A stretch of 64,000 nt of DNA. Origin: Mya arenaria (lineage: Eukaryota > Mollusca > Bivalvia > Myida > Myidae). The stretch spans positions 65,275,479 to 65,339,478 of the forward strand of contig NC_069125.1 in the NCBI RefSeq assembly GCF_026914265.1. Direction: 5' to 3'. This document shows positions 1-12,904 of this stretch, one piece after another. Numbering within the stretch: the first letter of the stretch is position 1; every line of letters starts with the position of its first letter. The translations under genes were made by a program, and so were the position numbers. The notes below the pieces were generated by a model. It ran no database searches, had not been told where the DNA came from, and saw nothing but the letters and a program-made list of their open reading frames with translations.

Positions 1-1496
1 AGTACAGTCAACCCTGGCTAAAATTCCCCACCCTGCGCGGATGATCCAATGGCAAAATCCCTGCCAAATGCCCCCACACCCCAGGGACTCTATGTAAGGC
101 CCATTCCCCTCTATATTTTAAGCGAAGACAAAACCACCGCATTCATCCAGCACTGCAGGGCCACCTGATAGGTAAAAACACGGCTCATTTCCCCGGTTAA
201 CCCCAGTATTCCTGTGGACCTGGGGTGGGGTGGGGGTTACAATTGACTGATGCACTAAGTTGACAGATAGTATTTGTTCAAGGCAGATCATGCTTCACTT
301 TACCTCCTAGTCTGTGGATAAAACCACTCATTAAGTTTCCTTACACATTATATTTGTCTTAATCTATAATTATTAGTCTCAATATCTTTGAGTAAATTGT
401 CATTTTTTATTTAAAAACAACAACACCAAAAAGAGTAACTGATAAGATACTCAACTGATTTATTTTTTTGTAAATAAAAGCCTTAAGCAAAATATTTAGC
501 CAGGTCACTAAGCTTTTCAGCAATGTATACCAGACTTTTTTCAATAATACTTAATCTATTTTGAATAATTAGCCTTTAGATCACTCTTCACCAAATGACT
601 CTTTAATGTCCAACTCAATAAAATGCAAACAAGAATAATTACAGTTTGGATCAACATGTCTCTTAATTTTATTTTTAATATTAGTCAAGTAATAACAGAG
701 CCATCTATATGCAATCCAATGTAAAATTAATGATAAATTAGGTTTTGCTCACATTTTTACTTTCATTTCTGTGCCAAGCCCTTTTAAGTGCATTGAGTCT
801 TTTGGGAGACTTCACAATATTTCTGGCGTTTAAACCCCAAATATGGCTTTAAGTTGCCATACAAATTTAAGTCTTCATTACAAAAAATACTGTATGTCTC
901 CACTTTAACACACAATCAGAGGACTTAAGCATTACCATGTGTCAGAATTATAGATCTTTCTTTGCATTTTATTTGTCTAAATGTATTACCGGTCTCTTTA
1001 GCAATATCCTTGTACCTCTTTGAGTACTTGGCTTGACAGTTTGGTTTTTAATACATTGTTTTGAATGTTATATTTGTACACAACAATGATGATGATGACA
1101 CTATGCTATGCCAAAACCTCAACACATTTTCTTCAAGCAAAAAAGGACAGTCATTCAGAATAACTTTTATTACATCATTTGAAAAATAGACTCATACAAT
1201 CAACAAAATAAACATGCATCTGTAAAATCACAAGTCATGTTATGTGTTCGTTAAATTTAACTTAATAAAGAAAATAAATATTGGTTGCAGTAAGCAATGC
1301 GCATCATTTCTAATAAACATTCCAACAGACTGAAAAATAAATCAACAGAAATGGAAAAAAAACTGTTTGCAAGTCAGCTAGTATATATTTTGCAAGTCAG
1401 CTAGTATCCTATTTTATGCCTTATCAGATTGCTATGCAAGCTGGAAGCTTACAGAATCACTCTTAAGTCTGTTACCTAAGTAGAAACAAGTATGGA
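1..1496. other. AT-rich flank, no gene seen
   Basis: No exon or RNA gene could be supported here. The stretch is AT-rich with stops in all frames. Its right part may be 3' untranslated sequence of the minus-strand gene that ends at 2002. Confidence 0.4.
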
Positions 1497-1511
1497 CATC
1501 CTTTTCCTGAG

Positions 1512-1588
1512 GTCAAGAGAAAGTAACTTGGAGGTCTTGAACTCACAACCTTGAATCTGAGGCTTATCCTCTAGACCACTTTCACCTT
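1512..1588 (-). repeat. tRNA-derived SINE fragment
   Basis: Read on the minus strand, this contains a good RNA polymerase III A box (TGGTCTAGAGG) followed at tRNA-like distance by a degraded B box (GGTTGTGAGTTC). There is no foldable intact tRNA, so a SINE head or tRNA pseudogene is more likely than a working tRNA gene. Confidence 0.45.
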
Positions 1589-2001
1589 TTCACATTTTAA
1601 AGAGCCCAGTTTACAATATGGCATTTGCAAGGATGTGCCCTATTAACGGATTTTCTGAAGTCTTTAAAATTGAACTGAACAAAATAGTTCTCCTTTATTT
1701 GGTCTGCCGATGCCATCTGTTTCTGTTTTTGTAGTTATCTTCCCTCCATAATATAGGAAAACCACTTTAAGCGTAGATAAATCCTTTACCATATAACCCT
1801 TTTAAATATATGTTCGGATTTATTTAATAATCACGGACCTACAGATGACTTTTATCTTTAACTTCACATCAGTATGTAAGTCATCAAATATTTGAGATGA
1901 CAAGATGTTCCACTGAATGCTTTGTTTCCATCTTGCACTCATTTTTCCAAGGTAGGCTTTGCAGTTTTGTTAGATGATTTCCATGCATTGCAGGTCAATC
2001 C

Positions 2002-3301
2002 TCATACAATGGCATTTTTGATTACATTCGAATTCCAGTGCCTGAAATAGAAAACAGAAAATACAACAATAATTTGAATTATATTTTCAGATCAATTATA
2101 TTCTGTACAACAACAGAAAAGTATTCACAAAATATTAAGTGCAACACCAATTTAAAGCTGCATCCTCACAGTTTTACTGTTCAGACACCTTTTTTATTTT
2201 TTGTCTTTAAATTGGCAATTGTTGTGCAAATGTATGGAAACCAGTGATATTAGACTGCTGACATAATATCAGATCACAGTCTTTCATATACAAGTTTGAA
2301 AATTTGGTAAAAATTCCTTCAATCTAGTCATATAAGGTCACACATAATAGAACAGATTTCAATTGTTTGGAAAATATTTTTTTACTATTGCTTTAAGCCA
2401 TATAATTAATTATATGTGTAAATTTAATTTAATTACTCCTTTGGGCTTTTTATGAATGACCAAGAAGAACTGTCAATCTGTGAGAGAGCAGCTTTAAGCT
2501 CTGGACTACTGGTAAATTAAAAAAATATGAAATGAAATTGTTATCATGTTTAAATTCATCTACAATGTTAATATTTTAATACTGTCAATCCTTGTTGATT
2601 AATTGTACAAACATGCAGGTACTTTTGGGCTTAAACCAATAGGATACTTGACTGTTAAAATTATTGTCCGAATTTCGAAAATAGCACAACCATTACCTTA
2701 TCTGCCTTTTTTTCATTAGAACAAGCCGGGAATCAGAGTCAGCTGCACCCCTGGTACCATACTCTTCTCTGAAAATGACAATAAGATTAAAATTTAAATG
2801 TCCGCATTTCATTGGCACAGTAAAAATGTCAGCATTTTTCAATGTTTCTGCATCACCACCACTGATGGATATCATAGAATTTAGTCTTGAAAGAAATGTG
2901 TGCTGGTTTATGCGTTCAAACTCATTTTGCTAAACCACTAGAATGAAGATCAAATTTATTTAGAGAACTATATTAGTGAACAGGGCCGAGGCATTTAATT
3001 GTGCCATTACATTAAGTTGGTCGATACCAACACTCACGGACATATAAACCATACATCCTTAGTTAAAAGAATGTAAATTTTAATTATAAAAAATTAAAGT
3101 TAATGATATGAAATGTATGAGATAAATACACTCAGAAAGAAAGTCTAACCTATTATCGATTTAAGTAAAGTCAGATTCAGACTTATTTGTTATTAAAAAA
3201 AATCAAATTGAGTATTTGTTTTCTTCATTTTTGCCACTGATCACTGGAGCTTCAAAATTGTTATTAACTATATTAGAATCTGTCAAAAGAAGACCAAGCA
3301 T
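2002..3301 (-). CDS. small unidentified protein, 2-3 coding exons
   Basis: Not recognised. The middle exon is 2929 to 2697. It is preceded on the minus strand by a TTTAG acceptor, followed by a GTAATG donor, and codes for 77 residues in one frame, beginning QNEFERINQHTF and including SISGGDAETLKNADIF and PMKCGHLNFNLIVIF. It ends in phase 2. The next exon, 2041 to 2002, follows a clean CTATTTCAG acceptor, restores the frame and ends after RHWNSNVIKNAIV with TGA. The first exon is less sure: an ATG at 3301 followed by LGLLLTDSNI reaches a phase-0 GT at 3268 or at 3244, giving about 101 or 109 residues in all. There is no signal peptide or clear membrane span. The phase fit at the last junction and the protein-like composition argue for a real gene. 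The function is unknown. Confidence 0.5.
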
Positions 3302-3314
3302 CGTCGTTGACATC

Positions 3315-3322
3315 TGACGTCA
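3315..3322 (-). promoter_or_regulatory. CRE-like octamer TGACGTCA
   Basis: A perfect palindromic cAMP-response element sits 13 bases before the putative ATG of the small minus-strand gene, so it would lie in its core promoter or 5' leader. It supports transcription starting here, but one octamer is weak evidence. Confidence 0.35.
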
Positions 3323-3419
3323 CGGTTTCAGATTATTAATGGTGGTGTACTTTAGCTATTTAAATGTAATATTGTTGTGTCAATTTTCCGGGATTGTCGC
3401 GATACAAAGCCAAAAGGTG

Positions 3420-4260
3420 TGTAAATATATTAAATATAGTTGATATTACATATAATTCATGTTCGAGCTTTTGTTTTCGTTTGTTATAATTTTGTACGAA
3501 AGCAAATGTTTGAGCAATCTGCTTCAAGAATACGTTTGAAAAATAGTACTTACATTTTCCCTAATAAACACATTAAGTTGTTTTTAACATTCAGTTGTTT
3601 TTATCCCCCCCCCCTCGAAAACAATCAAAACATTCTTTATTTACAGAACAGAACAGAAATTTTATTCGACTTAAGCATAAAAAGCTCATCGTCACAACAA
3701 TATGTATAGAAATATAATGCATGGCATGTGACAATTATGACATAAGTTCTATTAATAAATCAATCATAAGTTTGATATAAATATGGTGAGAGTGTGTATA
3801 ACAATAACACGACTGTTATCGTTATTAAGATATAATATGAAAAGGTAATGATTTCGGTGATATATAGATCTATATGTATTTCTCTCTATATATAAATACT
3901 GCTCCACGTTGATTAATACAGCCGCAAGAGTCATGCTGCGTGGTACATACAACTTTGTGGCTAACTAAGTACGGATATGAATATTACAACCAGACAACAA
4001 CAACAAAAAACACGCACACAAAAGGAACAAGAATATTTGTACATATCGTATGTCCTAAGGATCTACAGATTTAAGTTTGAACACTACCGTTTATGTTACA
4101 ATCAAAATAACACAGATGGAAAAAAACATAGCAAATATTTATACTATAAGGAATCACGTAATTTGAAGGACTTATCACAGTAAAGCGCTAACTTCCTTAG
4201 GATGGTTTGGTTATTACTTTGCATTAAAACAATGTATTTCATCAAACTCGTATGAGTGTA
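3420..4260. other. AT-rich intergenic stretch
   Basis: I see no exon, RNA gene or recognisable repeat here. Short open frames lack coding character or splice signals. Confidence 0.4.
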
Positions 4261-4269
4261 CTATTACTT

Positions 4270-5965
4270 CGGAATATATTGACGTCTAAGGTCCGCATAT
4301 ACTGGACATTTGAGGGCGAAATGAAACTCGTCCTCAATATCATTTAAATTACAGAGTGTACATTTTTTTCATTCCTATGAACCTTATTGTGTCGACCTAT
4401 TTCTATAGTAAGTGTATGGAATGATAAGCGTAATTTAGATAAAATATTTCTATACTTGGTATTTTCAACAAGACTGAGATATGAGGATTGTTCAAAATTT
4501 CTCTTAATTTCTTTGAACACATCTAGAGACGAAGACAAGTCCTAACCCAGACCTCCAATTGCTGATATAAATATCTCTGAGTCTACTTTTTAGTACGGGA
4601 ACAAATACGTCCATTTTTACCGAATCAGGGTATAACCATACTTCATAAAGACCAGATGATTGGAGAATTTCCTTAACCTTTGATGCCCAGTTCGTAGATA
4701 AATGATTTTCAACATTATAAATTTGATCCTGTAATATAACATTTAAAATGCAATTATCTTGGTTGACTAAATGAAGTTTTAGGAAATACTTAACCATTCT
4801 TACGTGTCGTTCGATATACAGTGGGAACCTGCCCAACTCCATACAAAGCCAAAGTATTGGTTGACTGTTTCACATTTAATACCCATTTACAAAACTTTTT
4901 GTGGACTCTTTCTACCACGTCCGAATTTATATACCCCCAGACTTCAGAACCATAGTTAAGGACTGATAATACGTATGCATTAAAAAGATTAAACATTATA
5001 TCTATTGGCACTTTAATATTACCGACTAGCGCCATTAAAGAGTGAAGTGATCTCAACCCCTTCCAGCTAAAGTTGCTGTTGCTTGCATAAATGCATCGCC
5101 ACTACTAAATGCAATTCCTAAATATTAAACGAGCTAACAATTTCCACTTCCATATTGTCATAAAACCATTCATCATTAATACCTAGTCTTCCACCCTTCC
5201 TGAACACCATTACCTTAGTCTTATATATATTAACAGTGAGGTTCCATTTGCGACAGTATGAATGTAAACTATTTAGAGAATTCTGCAATCCTGCCTTAGT
5301 CTCTGATACAATAACCCCATCGTCGGCAAAAAGCAGCAAATAAATTGAAATATGGTCAATGCTAATTCCGACGTCAAGGTTTTCTTGTAAATGCGTTTCA
5401 ATATCATTAAGAAAAAGAGAGAAAAACTATCGGCGAGGTTATCTCTCCTTTAAACAGGCCAATGTCACTATTTAAAAAATCTGATAATGTTCCCAAGTGT
5501 TTTACACATAGTTTCACTTCATTAAACATTGTCGAACATCGAACATCTTACTAGGGACCAAACTTTACAATCGATTCCCAACTTAATAAATTTATACCAG
5601 AGTCTGTTTCTATCAATGCAATCGTAAGCTTTTTTATTATCAATAAAACAACAGTAAAGCTTTTTCTTCTTTTCAAACTGCTTTTGAATCAATGAATGCA
5701 AAATAAAAACAGGATCCACAGTACTGTACTTATTTTTAAACCCGAATTGCGCATCTGTTAATATACTATTTTCCTCCGCCCACGCGTTTAGTCTTTCATT
5801 CAATATAACAGTGAATAATTTTGAAAAACAGCTAGTAAGAGTTGTCCCCCTATAATTATTTGGATCTGATTGATTACCCTTTTTATGGATTGGGATAATA
5901 ACACCAGATGCCCAAGAACTTGAAGTTGACTTCATGTCCACTATATGATTAAAAAAAGAATTCAA
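4270..5965 (-). pseudogene. decayed non-LTR retrotransposon (reverse transcriptase, C-terminus)
   Basis: Read on the minus strand, pieces of one LINE polyprotein follow in order but in shifted frames. First comes the reverse transcriptase core at 5965-5522 (IIPIHKKGNQSDPNNYRG, then TDAQFGFKNKYSTVD and CFIDNKKAYDCID). The catalytic FADD box lies at 5339-5118 (MLLFADDGVIVSETKAGL). The thumb and downstream region follow (NAYVLSVLNYGSEVWGYI, 5056-4790), then a C-terminal part. It ends near 4270 in a knuckle-like motif of the form CxLCxxxDIEDEFHFxxxCP. Frameshifts near 5500, 5100 and 4800, and the absence of the N-terminus and endonuclease, show it is dead. The clade was not resolved; CR1/L2/Jockey-like is a guess. 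Confidence 0.85.
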
Positions 5966-6471
5966 TGGCCCAATGATTACATAAAGGCAATCTTTCGTTT
6001 AATATCAAGTGATAATTTTTAACATCATTCTTTTCAGTTTTAACAGTGAGGTACTTTTGATCAAAGTTTTGTTACTACATTTGATTTTAAAAGAAGTTCT
6101 CCCAGTTGATATTGTCACTTCTTAGGTTGTAGTGAATATTTTCATAGTTTTTCTTTCACTGATAAAACTGCAAAGTTCTCCCACAAGCAGGGAAGAAATC
6201 CCAATATATGATACTGGTTTCAACGGTTCCGTTGGTTAATACGTTGATACATGATTACGTTAACATTAAAAAAGTTCAATCAGGGACATAGGCTGATGTG
6301 CAGCCGATGTGTTTAATTAACATTTCAGTTATAATATTTAGATTTGAGTGTAAAACCGGACATGAATAAAACATGAAGCTCCGATAGCCGTTTTGATTAA
6401 ATCTTTTGGAATTCCACACTTGAATATCCTGTACGTATTACATGGTAACGTAAAGCGAAAGTGGATAGAAA
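5966..6471. other. 5' flank of peptidase gene A
   Basis: No gene is visible. This should include the promoter and 5' leader of the gene starting at 6472. I could not place a TATA box or transcription start with confidence. Confidence 0.4.
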
Positions 6472-9400
6472 ATGGAGTTTAAAGGGTTTATTATTCCGTC
6501 TTCGTTCTATCCGCGTTACTTCTATTTTCACCAACGTCTACGTAGATTTGTTCCAAAATTTCAGGATATTGTCGGTAAGCTAAGTTTGTGTTTAATATAT
6601 TTATTTTTATAATGTCTGTATATGAATTAGTGATAAGTCTCTAGTGATAGAGAAAGTTTCTGTTCTGTATATTCAGACCAATTACACAATTCGTAAACAT
6701 ATATAAACAGACATACTTACTTTACGTAGAGTGTGCAGACTTCTTACCTTGATTTATTTTTCACCAGAAAAAAATGTTTTCGCAAAATGTATATTGTTTG
6801 GCGAACAACACATGGAAGACATCTTGAAAGCGTTTGGTCAGTTTCATGAAACAGTTGAAGTATTTGTTGGGAAGGACGATGCAATTAATGAGGAGATTTT
6901 CTCGTGGAAGGAGCTGATTGTTGAAGACAATTCTATGGATGACGGAGCTGTACGTGAATCAGATACGTCTCGGCCGTCTGGTGCAAGTTGTGGCTCCCAG
7001 ATATGCTTGGTTCTTGTGAACAATACTACTGTAAGTAATTAAAATGTTATCGGTATCTTATCATAACAAACAAAACGCATGTTGTTCGTTAGAACTAGTA
7101 CATGAAAATATATCATTTTATTTCTATTATAATCTTTTTAGTTATCTTGTTATTGAAATTAAATTGTTATTTTCTTGCAATATAAATTATTGTTTAGACA
7201 TAGCGAAAGAAGTCCAATTATTACCAGCCTTAAAGATAATTTTCATTGTCAAAAGTATTTGGCATTTTGACCATTCTCACTCAAATATCGCAAGCCTTGG
7301 CTAGTAAATCAGACCGTTTCGCGAGCTCCGGTGGTTCAGACTATGATTATGTACATTTATGTTCTATTGTGTCCGGTGTAATAAATAACCTAGTTTCATT
7401 TTCATGTAAAGAATAACAACACGTGTTTTAATTGAAATAAGGGCATTTATTCTAGAATGTGGTTTAAAAGTTAAATATAATCTGCATTTGATATTGCACA
7501 TAAAAAGTAGAATTTAGATGTTCATATATACATACATAATTGAAGTAAAAACAAATGATAAGAACCATCCAAGGGGATCTTCAACAATGTTTTTCCAATA
7601 ATATTAATAATATGAAAGCCTATATAAACTAGATTTCAAATATGTAAACAGATCGAGAAATGGAAGAACATTTTTTGCGGGGAAAAGGGTCTTATTTTCT
7701 TCAATACAGACGACAGTCGTAATACGACAGAGAAGCCACAGTTGAACAAACTAGTTCAGGCAGAACTTGAAACAAGAGTTATCTCATTGTTTGAAAGTGT
7801 GTATTCTTTCATCAATAAACTGATCCCAAGAGGCTGTAAGGAGTTCAGCGATTTGACTCAGCATACATGTTCCATTGACAAATCAAAAGCAGTAAAAGAA
7901 GCTATTCACGAACTTGTGAGAGGTAGGTCAAATGCATGTTTTCAATATTGAACAATCTTTTATTCCATATTTAACAACCATTACAGCATTGGATACACGT
8001 AGAAAGATACTACTTTATTCACATCTAATGTTTTCAGGGCATGCAAAAAAAGTTCCGGAAAAGAAAGACAAAACTGCTTTCATCTGCGCTATCAAAACAG
8101 TCATCATTAAAAGGACACGCGCCACCTTTTGCGAGGACTTATCAAAAGCATGCTGCCTGCCGCAGTCTGTCATACTAGATTTTCAGGGAGACAACTTTTT
8201 TGACGTCGAAAAGAAGATCATGGAAATTAAAGTAAATAATGAAAAAGATATTACTAGCTCCGATGAAACAACATTAATGACGATGGGGATGGAGCTTTTT
8301 AGCTGTATAGCTCAAGGTTTGCAAGATATCGAACAAAAATTCGTCAAGTTCGTGAAGGTAAAAATTTTATTATAATTATAATTGTAATTTATTTTTATTT
8401 TAATTTTATTTATAACTAATGTTAAATAATTATGTAAGATGGTGTTTGGGAAATATGTACGATCACTTTGAACTGAATGTCTTATCAACAGGAACAAATT
8501 GTTTCCATCACCATGTTGTCAAGGAAACAATTTGAGCTGACTGGAATCCTCCGTTCAACGAATGTAAAGATTGACGTCCTACTCCCTACCATACTGAAAG
8601 TACCTCGTGAACTACAACATAAACTACTGCAGTAGGTTTCGTAACGTTTGTTTCGCATTCTTTCTAAGTACTTAGACTTGACGGATGTATTAATTGCAAT
8701 TTGTACAATACAACTTAATACAAAATGTACTTTAAATTCTTTAAAATGTACCAATTTGTCAAGAACATGTCAAAATTGACGGTTATCGTTTTTGCTGTCA
8801 ATATTTAAACCACATGTGTTTAATTATAGGTTATTTAACATTGCTCTGTACATTACTGTTATTGATCTTCCACGAAGACAATAGTGATATCAGATATCAG
8901 ATTACCGCTTGTCTCCGTCTTTGTCCGTAATACTTTTGAACATACTGGATTTTTATTTTTTATTTTTCGCAATACAATAAGTAGGCAACTGTATATTGTC
9001 ATTCAACTAATACGAAACGATAATCTAGTAATCCATGCAATGAATTGAATATTTGAGTTATTTTGGCAGGAATCACCCATATGTCATTGGTTGCGGACAC
9101 AGACATGGAAAGTTTGTGATTGGCGTGAAGAAGACTCTTGCTGAAAAGGAAAAGGAGAGCATTAGACGTGAACTGAAAGAAAACAGTTTCAATTTTGATT
9201 TTGAATCTGAAGTCATCAGATACGTTAAGCAAGCTGGGTTTTGTGTAGAACAGGGAAACACAATAAGAGCGCAAAAGACTAAGGCTGATCCGAATCCATT
9301 CAAGCTTGGAAGTTTAGGCTGTTTTATGCAAAAGGAAGAAATGGATTCACAGGGTTTACTGCTTGGTATTACATGTGGACATTGTGTATCAGACTGCGAT

Positions 9401-11563
9401 AAATCTGTTGATGTTTGTATTGGCCATGGAAATGATTTCAAACCGCTTGGGAAAGTTCAGTACAATTCAGCTCAAAACTGTCCTGAAGATGAATTTTTAG
9501 ATATTGCAGCTATAGAAATTACGCTAAAGGAGAAATATGTGAAAACAGAGTTAAAAAGATCAGACGGAAGAGATGCCAAGACTTGGGATGTTTTTGACGG
9601 AGAACTGCTAGTTGGACTTGATGTTTATAAGGACACTTGTCAAAAGAAATACGACGAGAATAAAGAATCCTCGGGAATGACTTTAGGAACAATCATATCG
9701 TTAGACTACATGGATATGTCTGTGATGGAAGTATGTAATGAGATTGAAGGAAAATGCAAAAAAGTCTATGAATTACCTGGGCCATACGTCGTGCACATTC
9801 AATCAGCCATGGGTAAAATATGTCATATCAATATATTTTATATTCTTTTAGTTTAAACTGTTCTTAGATAGTTAGTATAGCTCAGATATAGTCATATCAT
9901 CCCCGTCGAACCGAAGGTTTTTTTTTGTTGTTTTTTGGAAGGCGGTATTGGGCTTTTTACTGTCCGGAAACATATCTTGGTAGGGATTGGTCAGTAATCT
10001 TTGTCAGATTGTTCCCCTTGATGAAATTACTACTGCTTGTAAAAGTTGGTCACATGGGCACAAAATCTAGGTCACTTTGTCAAATCCTTGGGACGAACTA
10101 GAGGCATCATATTTTATCAACTAATCATCAAACTTAATCAAAATGTTTCCCTTGATAAACGCTTGGATAAATTTCAAACTGGGTCACATGTGATAAAAAA
10201 AGACCAGTAGGTCACACTTTTTGTCTGGAACCACATCATCGGAGCCATTTCTTTACCTTGATAAGATATAAGCGAATCGCATAGGTTCAAATCCTAGTCA
10301 CTAGGTCAAATCTTAAGAACATATTTCTTCGGAGCATACTAGAGGCAATGTTTCTTGTTCAACATTTGTGACGCTTAATCAGAATGTTTTCCTTGATAGA
10401 ATCATTAATTAATTTGAAACTGGGTCACATGAAGTCAGAAACTAGGTCGAATCTTTGAGAAATCTTGTGAACAAACAGATGCAATATATCCGCTCAAATC
10501 TTAAACTTAATCAGATTATTTGCCTTAATAAAAATTTGAATTAGTTTAGTCACATGGGGTCAAACACTAGTTCATTAGGTTAGATCTACGATGTTAACAC
10601 TCTAGAGGCTATTTTTTGCAATATTTTTTGTCCAGTCCTGGTGAAGCTTAGTCAAATCTTTGTCTTGTTGAAATAGTTTATTAGTTCGTAACTGTGTAAC
10701 GCAGGGTCAACCTCTAGGTTTCTAGGTCAAATCTGAATGCTACCCTATATACAATATTCTTTTATTTTAAAGAATTGCTAACAAAGTCATATTTTATATC
10801 CACCACTCTGCAGTCTTATAACATGTTTCAGTGGAAATATTTCACAAACACATGATTCCCATTACGTCGCCCTTGTCTAATCAGGCGGGGATATCAATAA
10901 TTCACCATATTTGCTTGTTCTCACAGCATTTCTTAACAATCGCGGAAAATGTAGAATTGTTCATAATTCTTGGATTTCTTTCTGTTCTGTGCGAGTATTT
11001 TAAGTTCAAGTTTTACACTTCATCTTACATTAAGCTATGATAGGTATATCTTTCCTACAAATGTTTAAAATATATAATAACCCTGTTATTAACAACCCCT
11101 TGTTATTTATTTCAGATGAGCCGTTTTCGATAAACGGTGACAGTGGTGCCGTTATTTGCGCGGATGATATGAACAGCGTTCAAAATGTTCACGTTATTGC
11201 ACTTCTAACTGGAGCGGTCGAGAGGCGTATTTCCATCAACGGACCACTCCAGTACATTTTCTCCAAAGGAAGCGTGTTTCATAAATTACTAAACATCGTC
11301 AAAAAACGAGAAAACATCCAACTTTTACCTGGTAATATATTCATTTTCTCAATATTTATGCATCTTTTCTTACAATACATTACATTATAATATTTAAAAA
11401 TATTTACGGATGCAAATACTACTTTTTCTTTTTGCATTTAGCCTGTGTAAAACCAAACGCGGGAGGTTCAGCAGCTGCGTCTGCGTCAGAAACGACAACT
11501 ACATCTGCCGTGGACAAGAGAATCATTGAAGACAAACTTGTACCGCTTCTCAAGAGATTGTAA
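6472..11563 (+). CDS. PA-clan (chymotrypsin-fold) peptidase with novel N-terminal region, paralogue A
   Basis: Eight exons join in frame: 6472-6574, 6768-7030, 7652-7922, 8038-8357, 8492-8631, 9070-9812, 11116-11331 and 11442-11563. All have GT-AG borders and matching phases, giving 725 residues. The peptidase part is in exons 6-7: ITCGHC supplies the likely catalytic His470, DEFLDIAAIEI the Asp510, and INGDSGAVI the Ser623. This is the order and motif style of S1-type serine peptidases. The first 430 or so residues match no domain I know. They start with IIPSSFYPRYFYFHQRLRRF and have no signal peptide or membrane span, so a cytosolic or nuclear location is inferred. Residues from about 213 to 319 are helical-looking (SKACCLPQSVILDF). 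The tail is Ser/Thr/Ala-rich and ends in a basic LLKRL. Gene B at 22458 is a diverged tandem copy. The substrate is unknown. Confidence 0.82.
9898..10917 (+). repeat. dispersed 1-kb repeat, copy 1 (intron of gene A)
   Basis: This starts with a CCCCGTCGAACCGAAGG-like head, continues with many 'aggtcactaggtcaaatctt' type phrases, and ends in an AATCAGGCGGGGAT tail that is roughly the inverse of the head. The same head, body and tail recur at 36481-37380 and 62415-63510. No coding capacity is seen. It lies wholly in the intron between peptidase exons 6 and 7, which separates the His/Asp-bearing and Ser-bearing parts of the domain. Confidence 0.7.
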
Positions 11564-12904
11564 AGAACAAGATGTATTTATTTCGTCAAGTTTAATGAAA
11601 TTCTAGTGGGATATAAATAGAGGATACATTGTTTGTTTCAGTGTAAGTCCGTTCCATACTTAACCGAATGGGCATCCAAAAGCTATATTTACGAGTGGCG
11701 TTTGGTTTAAACTTATACTACTTTACAACGATTGTGAAACAAGTTATTACAACATTATATCAACCACTCTCGATGGCACGATTTTAAGCGACGGTGTGGT
11801 CTTGTGTGGTGAGGGAAAGCAGGATGATCGGAGGAAACACACTTGTCCGGTTTGGTGGCCACAAATCAACCGTACAAGCCTAGTAGCCTAGGTGAGAAGC
11901 GACTGCGCTATTTTACCACTGCGCTTACCGGAGGCAACTTTTTGATTTGCGTTTGAAACAGTGAATTGTTATTTTTATTGCACTGATGAATCTCTGTAAA
12001 TCACCGGAAAGCAAATGTCAACATATTTGTGTCAACCGAACAACAGCAACACCATTTGTTAATGGCTTCAGGGGAAAATGGCCTTAGCACATTGAATTAT
12101 TGCAAACTTTTCAAACGGTTTTATACAGTTCACTGCAAATATTTTTAATATTCGACTTTTTCCGTTCTAGTTTAATGGTTTAAAGTTTTGGTTTTTAAAC
12201 TTAAATTCAGTATATAGTAAAATAGTTATATGCTAAGTGTTTAAGGTATTCGACCATCACTCTGTTGATATCGTGTGACCCCATAGTATTTTGGTATAAT
12301 TTGGGTTTTATACGTAGGGAAATAATGTGTAAAACTATTACCAAAACGATGCAGAACTTATGTGTTAGTGTTTTTTTTTCAAACTCTCATACTTGAGCTG
12401 TACAGCAATGTATCATAAACTAGTAAACTCTGTGGTAAACAAGAGGTCTAGATTTTTCATTAGTCGTAAGTATAACTCGTAATGTTTAAAAAAAAATCAA
12501 GGTTTGTTATTTCATACACATTTTTGTTGACGTCTCATTTTCTTTTCTCATAAAGCAAATTTATGATTTAGGTCATAAACTGTGAACATATCAAGTTATT
12601 GAGCCACTTTCGAGTGCTATGATACTTTATAAAGACAGCGATTCTGTGATATAGTTATGTAAATTAGTAATGTTAAGTTTATGAATTACAGTTATATAAA
12701 ATAACTTTTCAGATGTGTTTTTTTTTTAAAAATACATTTTCTAATACCTGAATGCAAACTCTTGTGTTAAGTAACGCCCTACTACTCTGTAATACTGATA
12801 CTTATGTAAAGGCGATATTCCTCTGTGTGTTAATTATTTTTTAACTGCATTAAATACTGGTGTAAGCTATTAACTATGATAGGTACCCTAAACACTGCTA
12901 CAAA
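11564..12904. other. 3' flank of gene A with a possible SINE
   Basis: No gene is visible. Around 11764-11935 is a GC-richer block ending in a tRNA-like phrase (ACCACTGCGCTTACCGG) that looks like an old SINE. The rest is AT-rich and may include the 3' untranslated region of gene A. Confidence 0.35.

Noticed and set aside
9073..9441. Minus-strand open frame of 122 codons
   Set aside because: It is antisense to peptidase exon 6, whose plus-strand frame carries the triad motifs and splice junctions.
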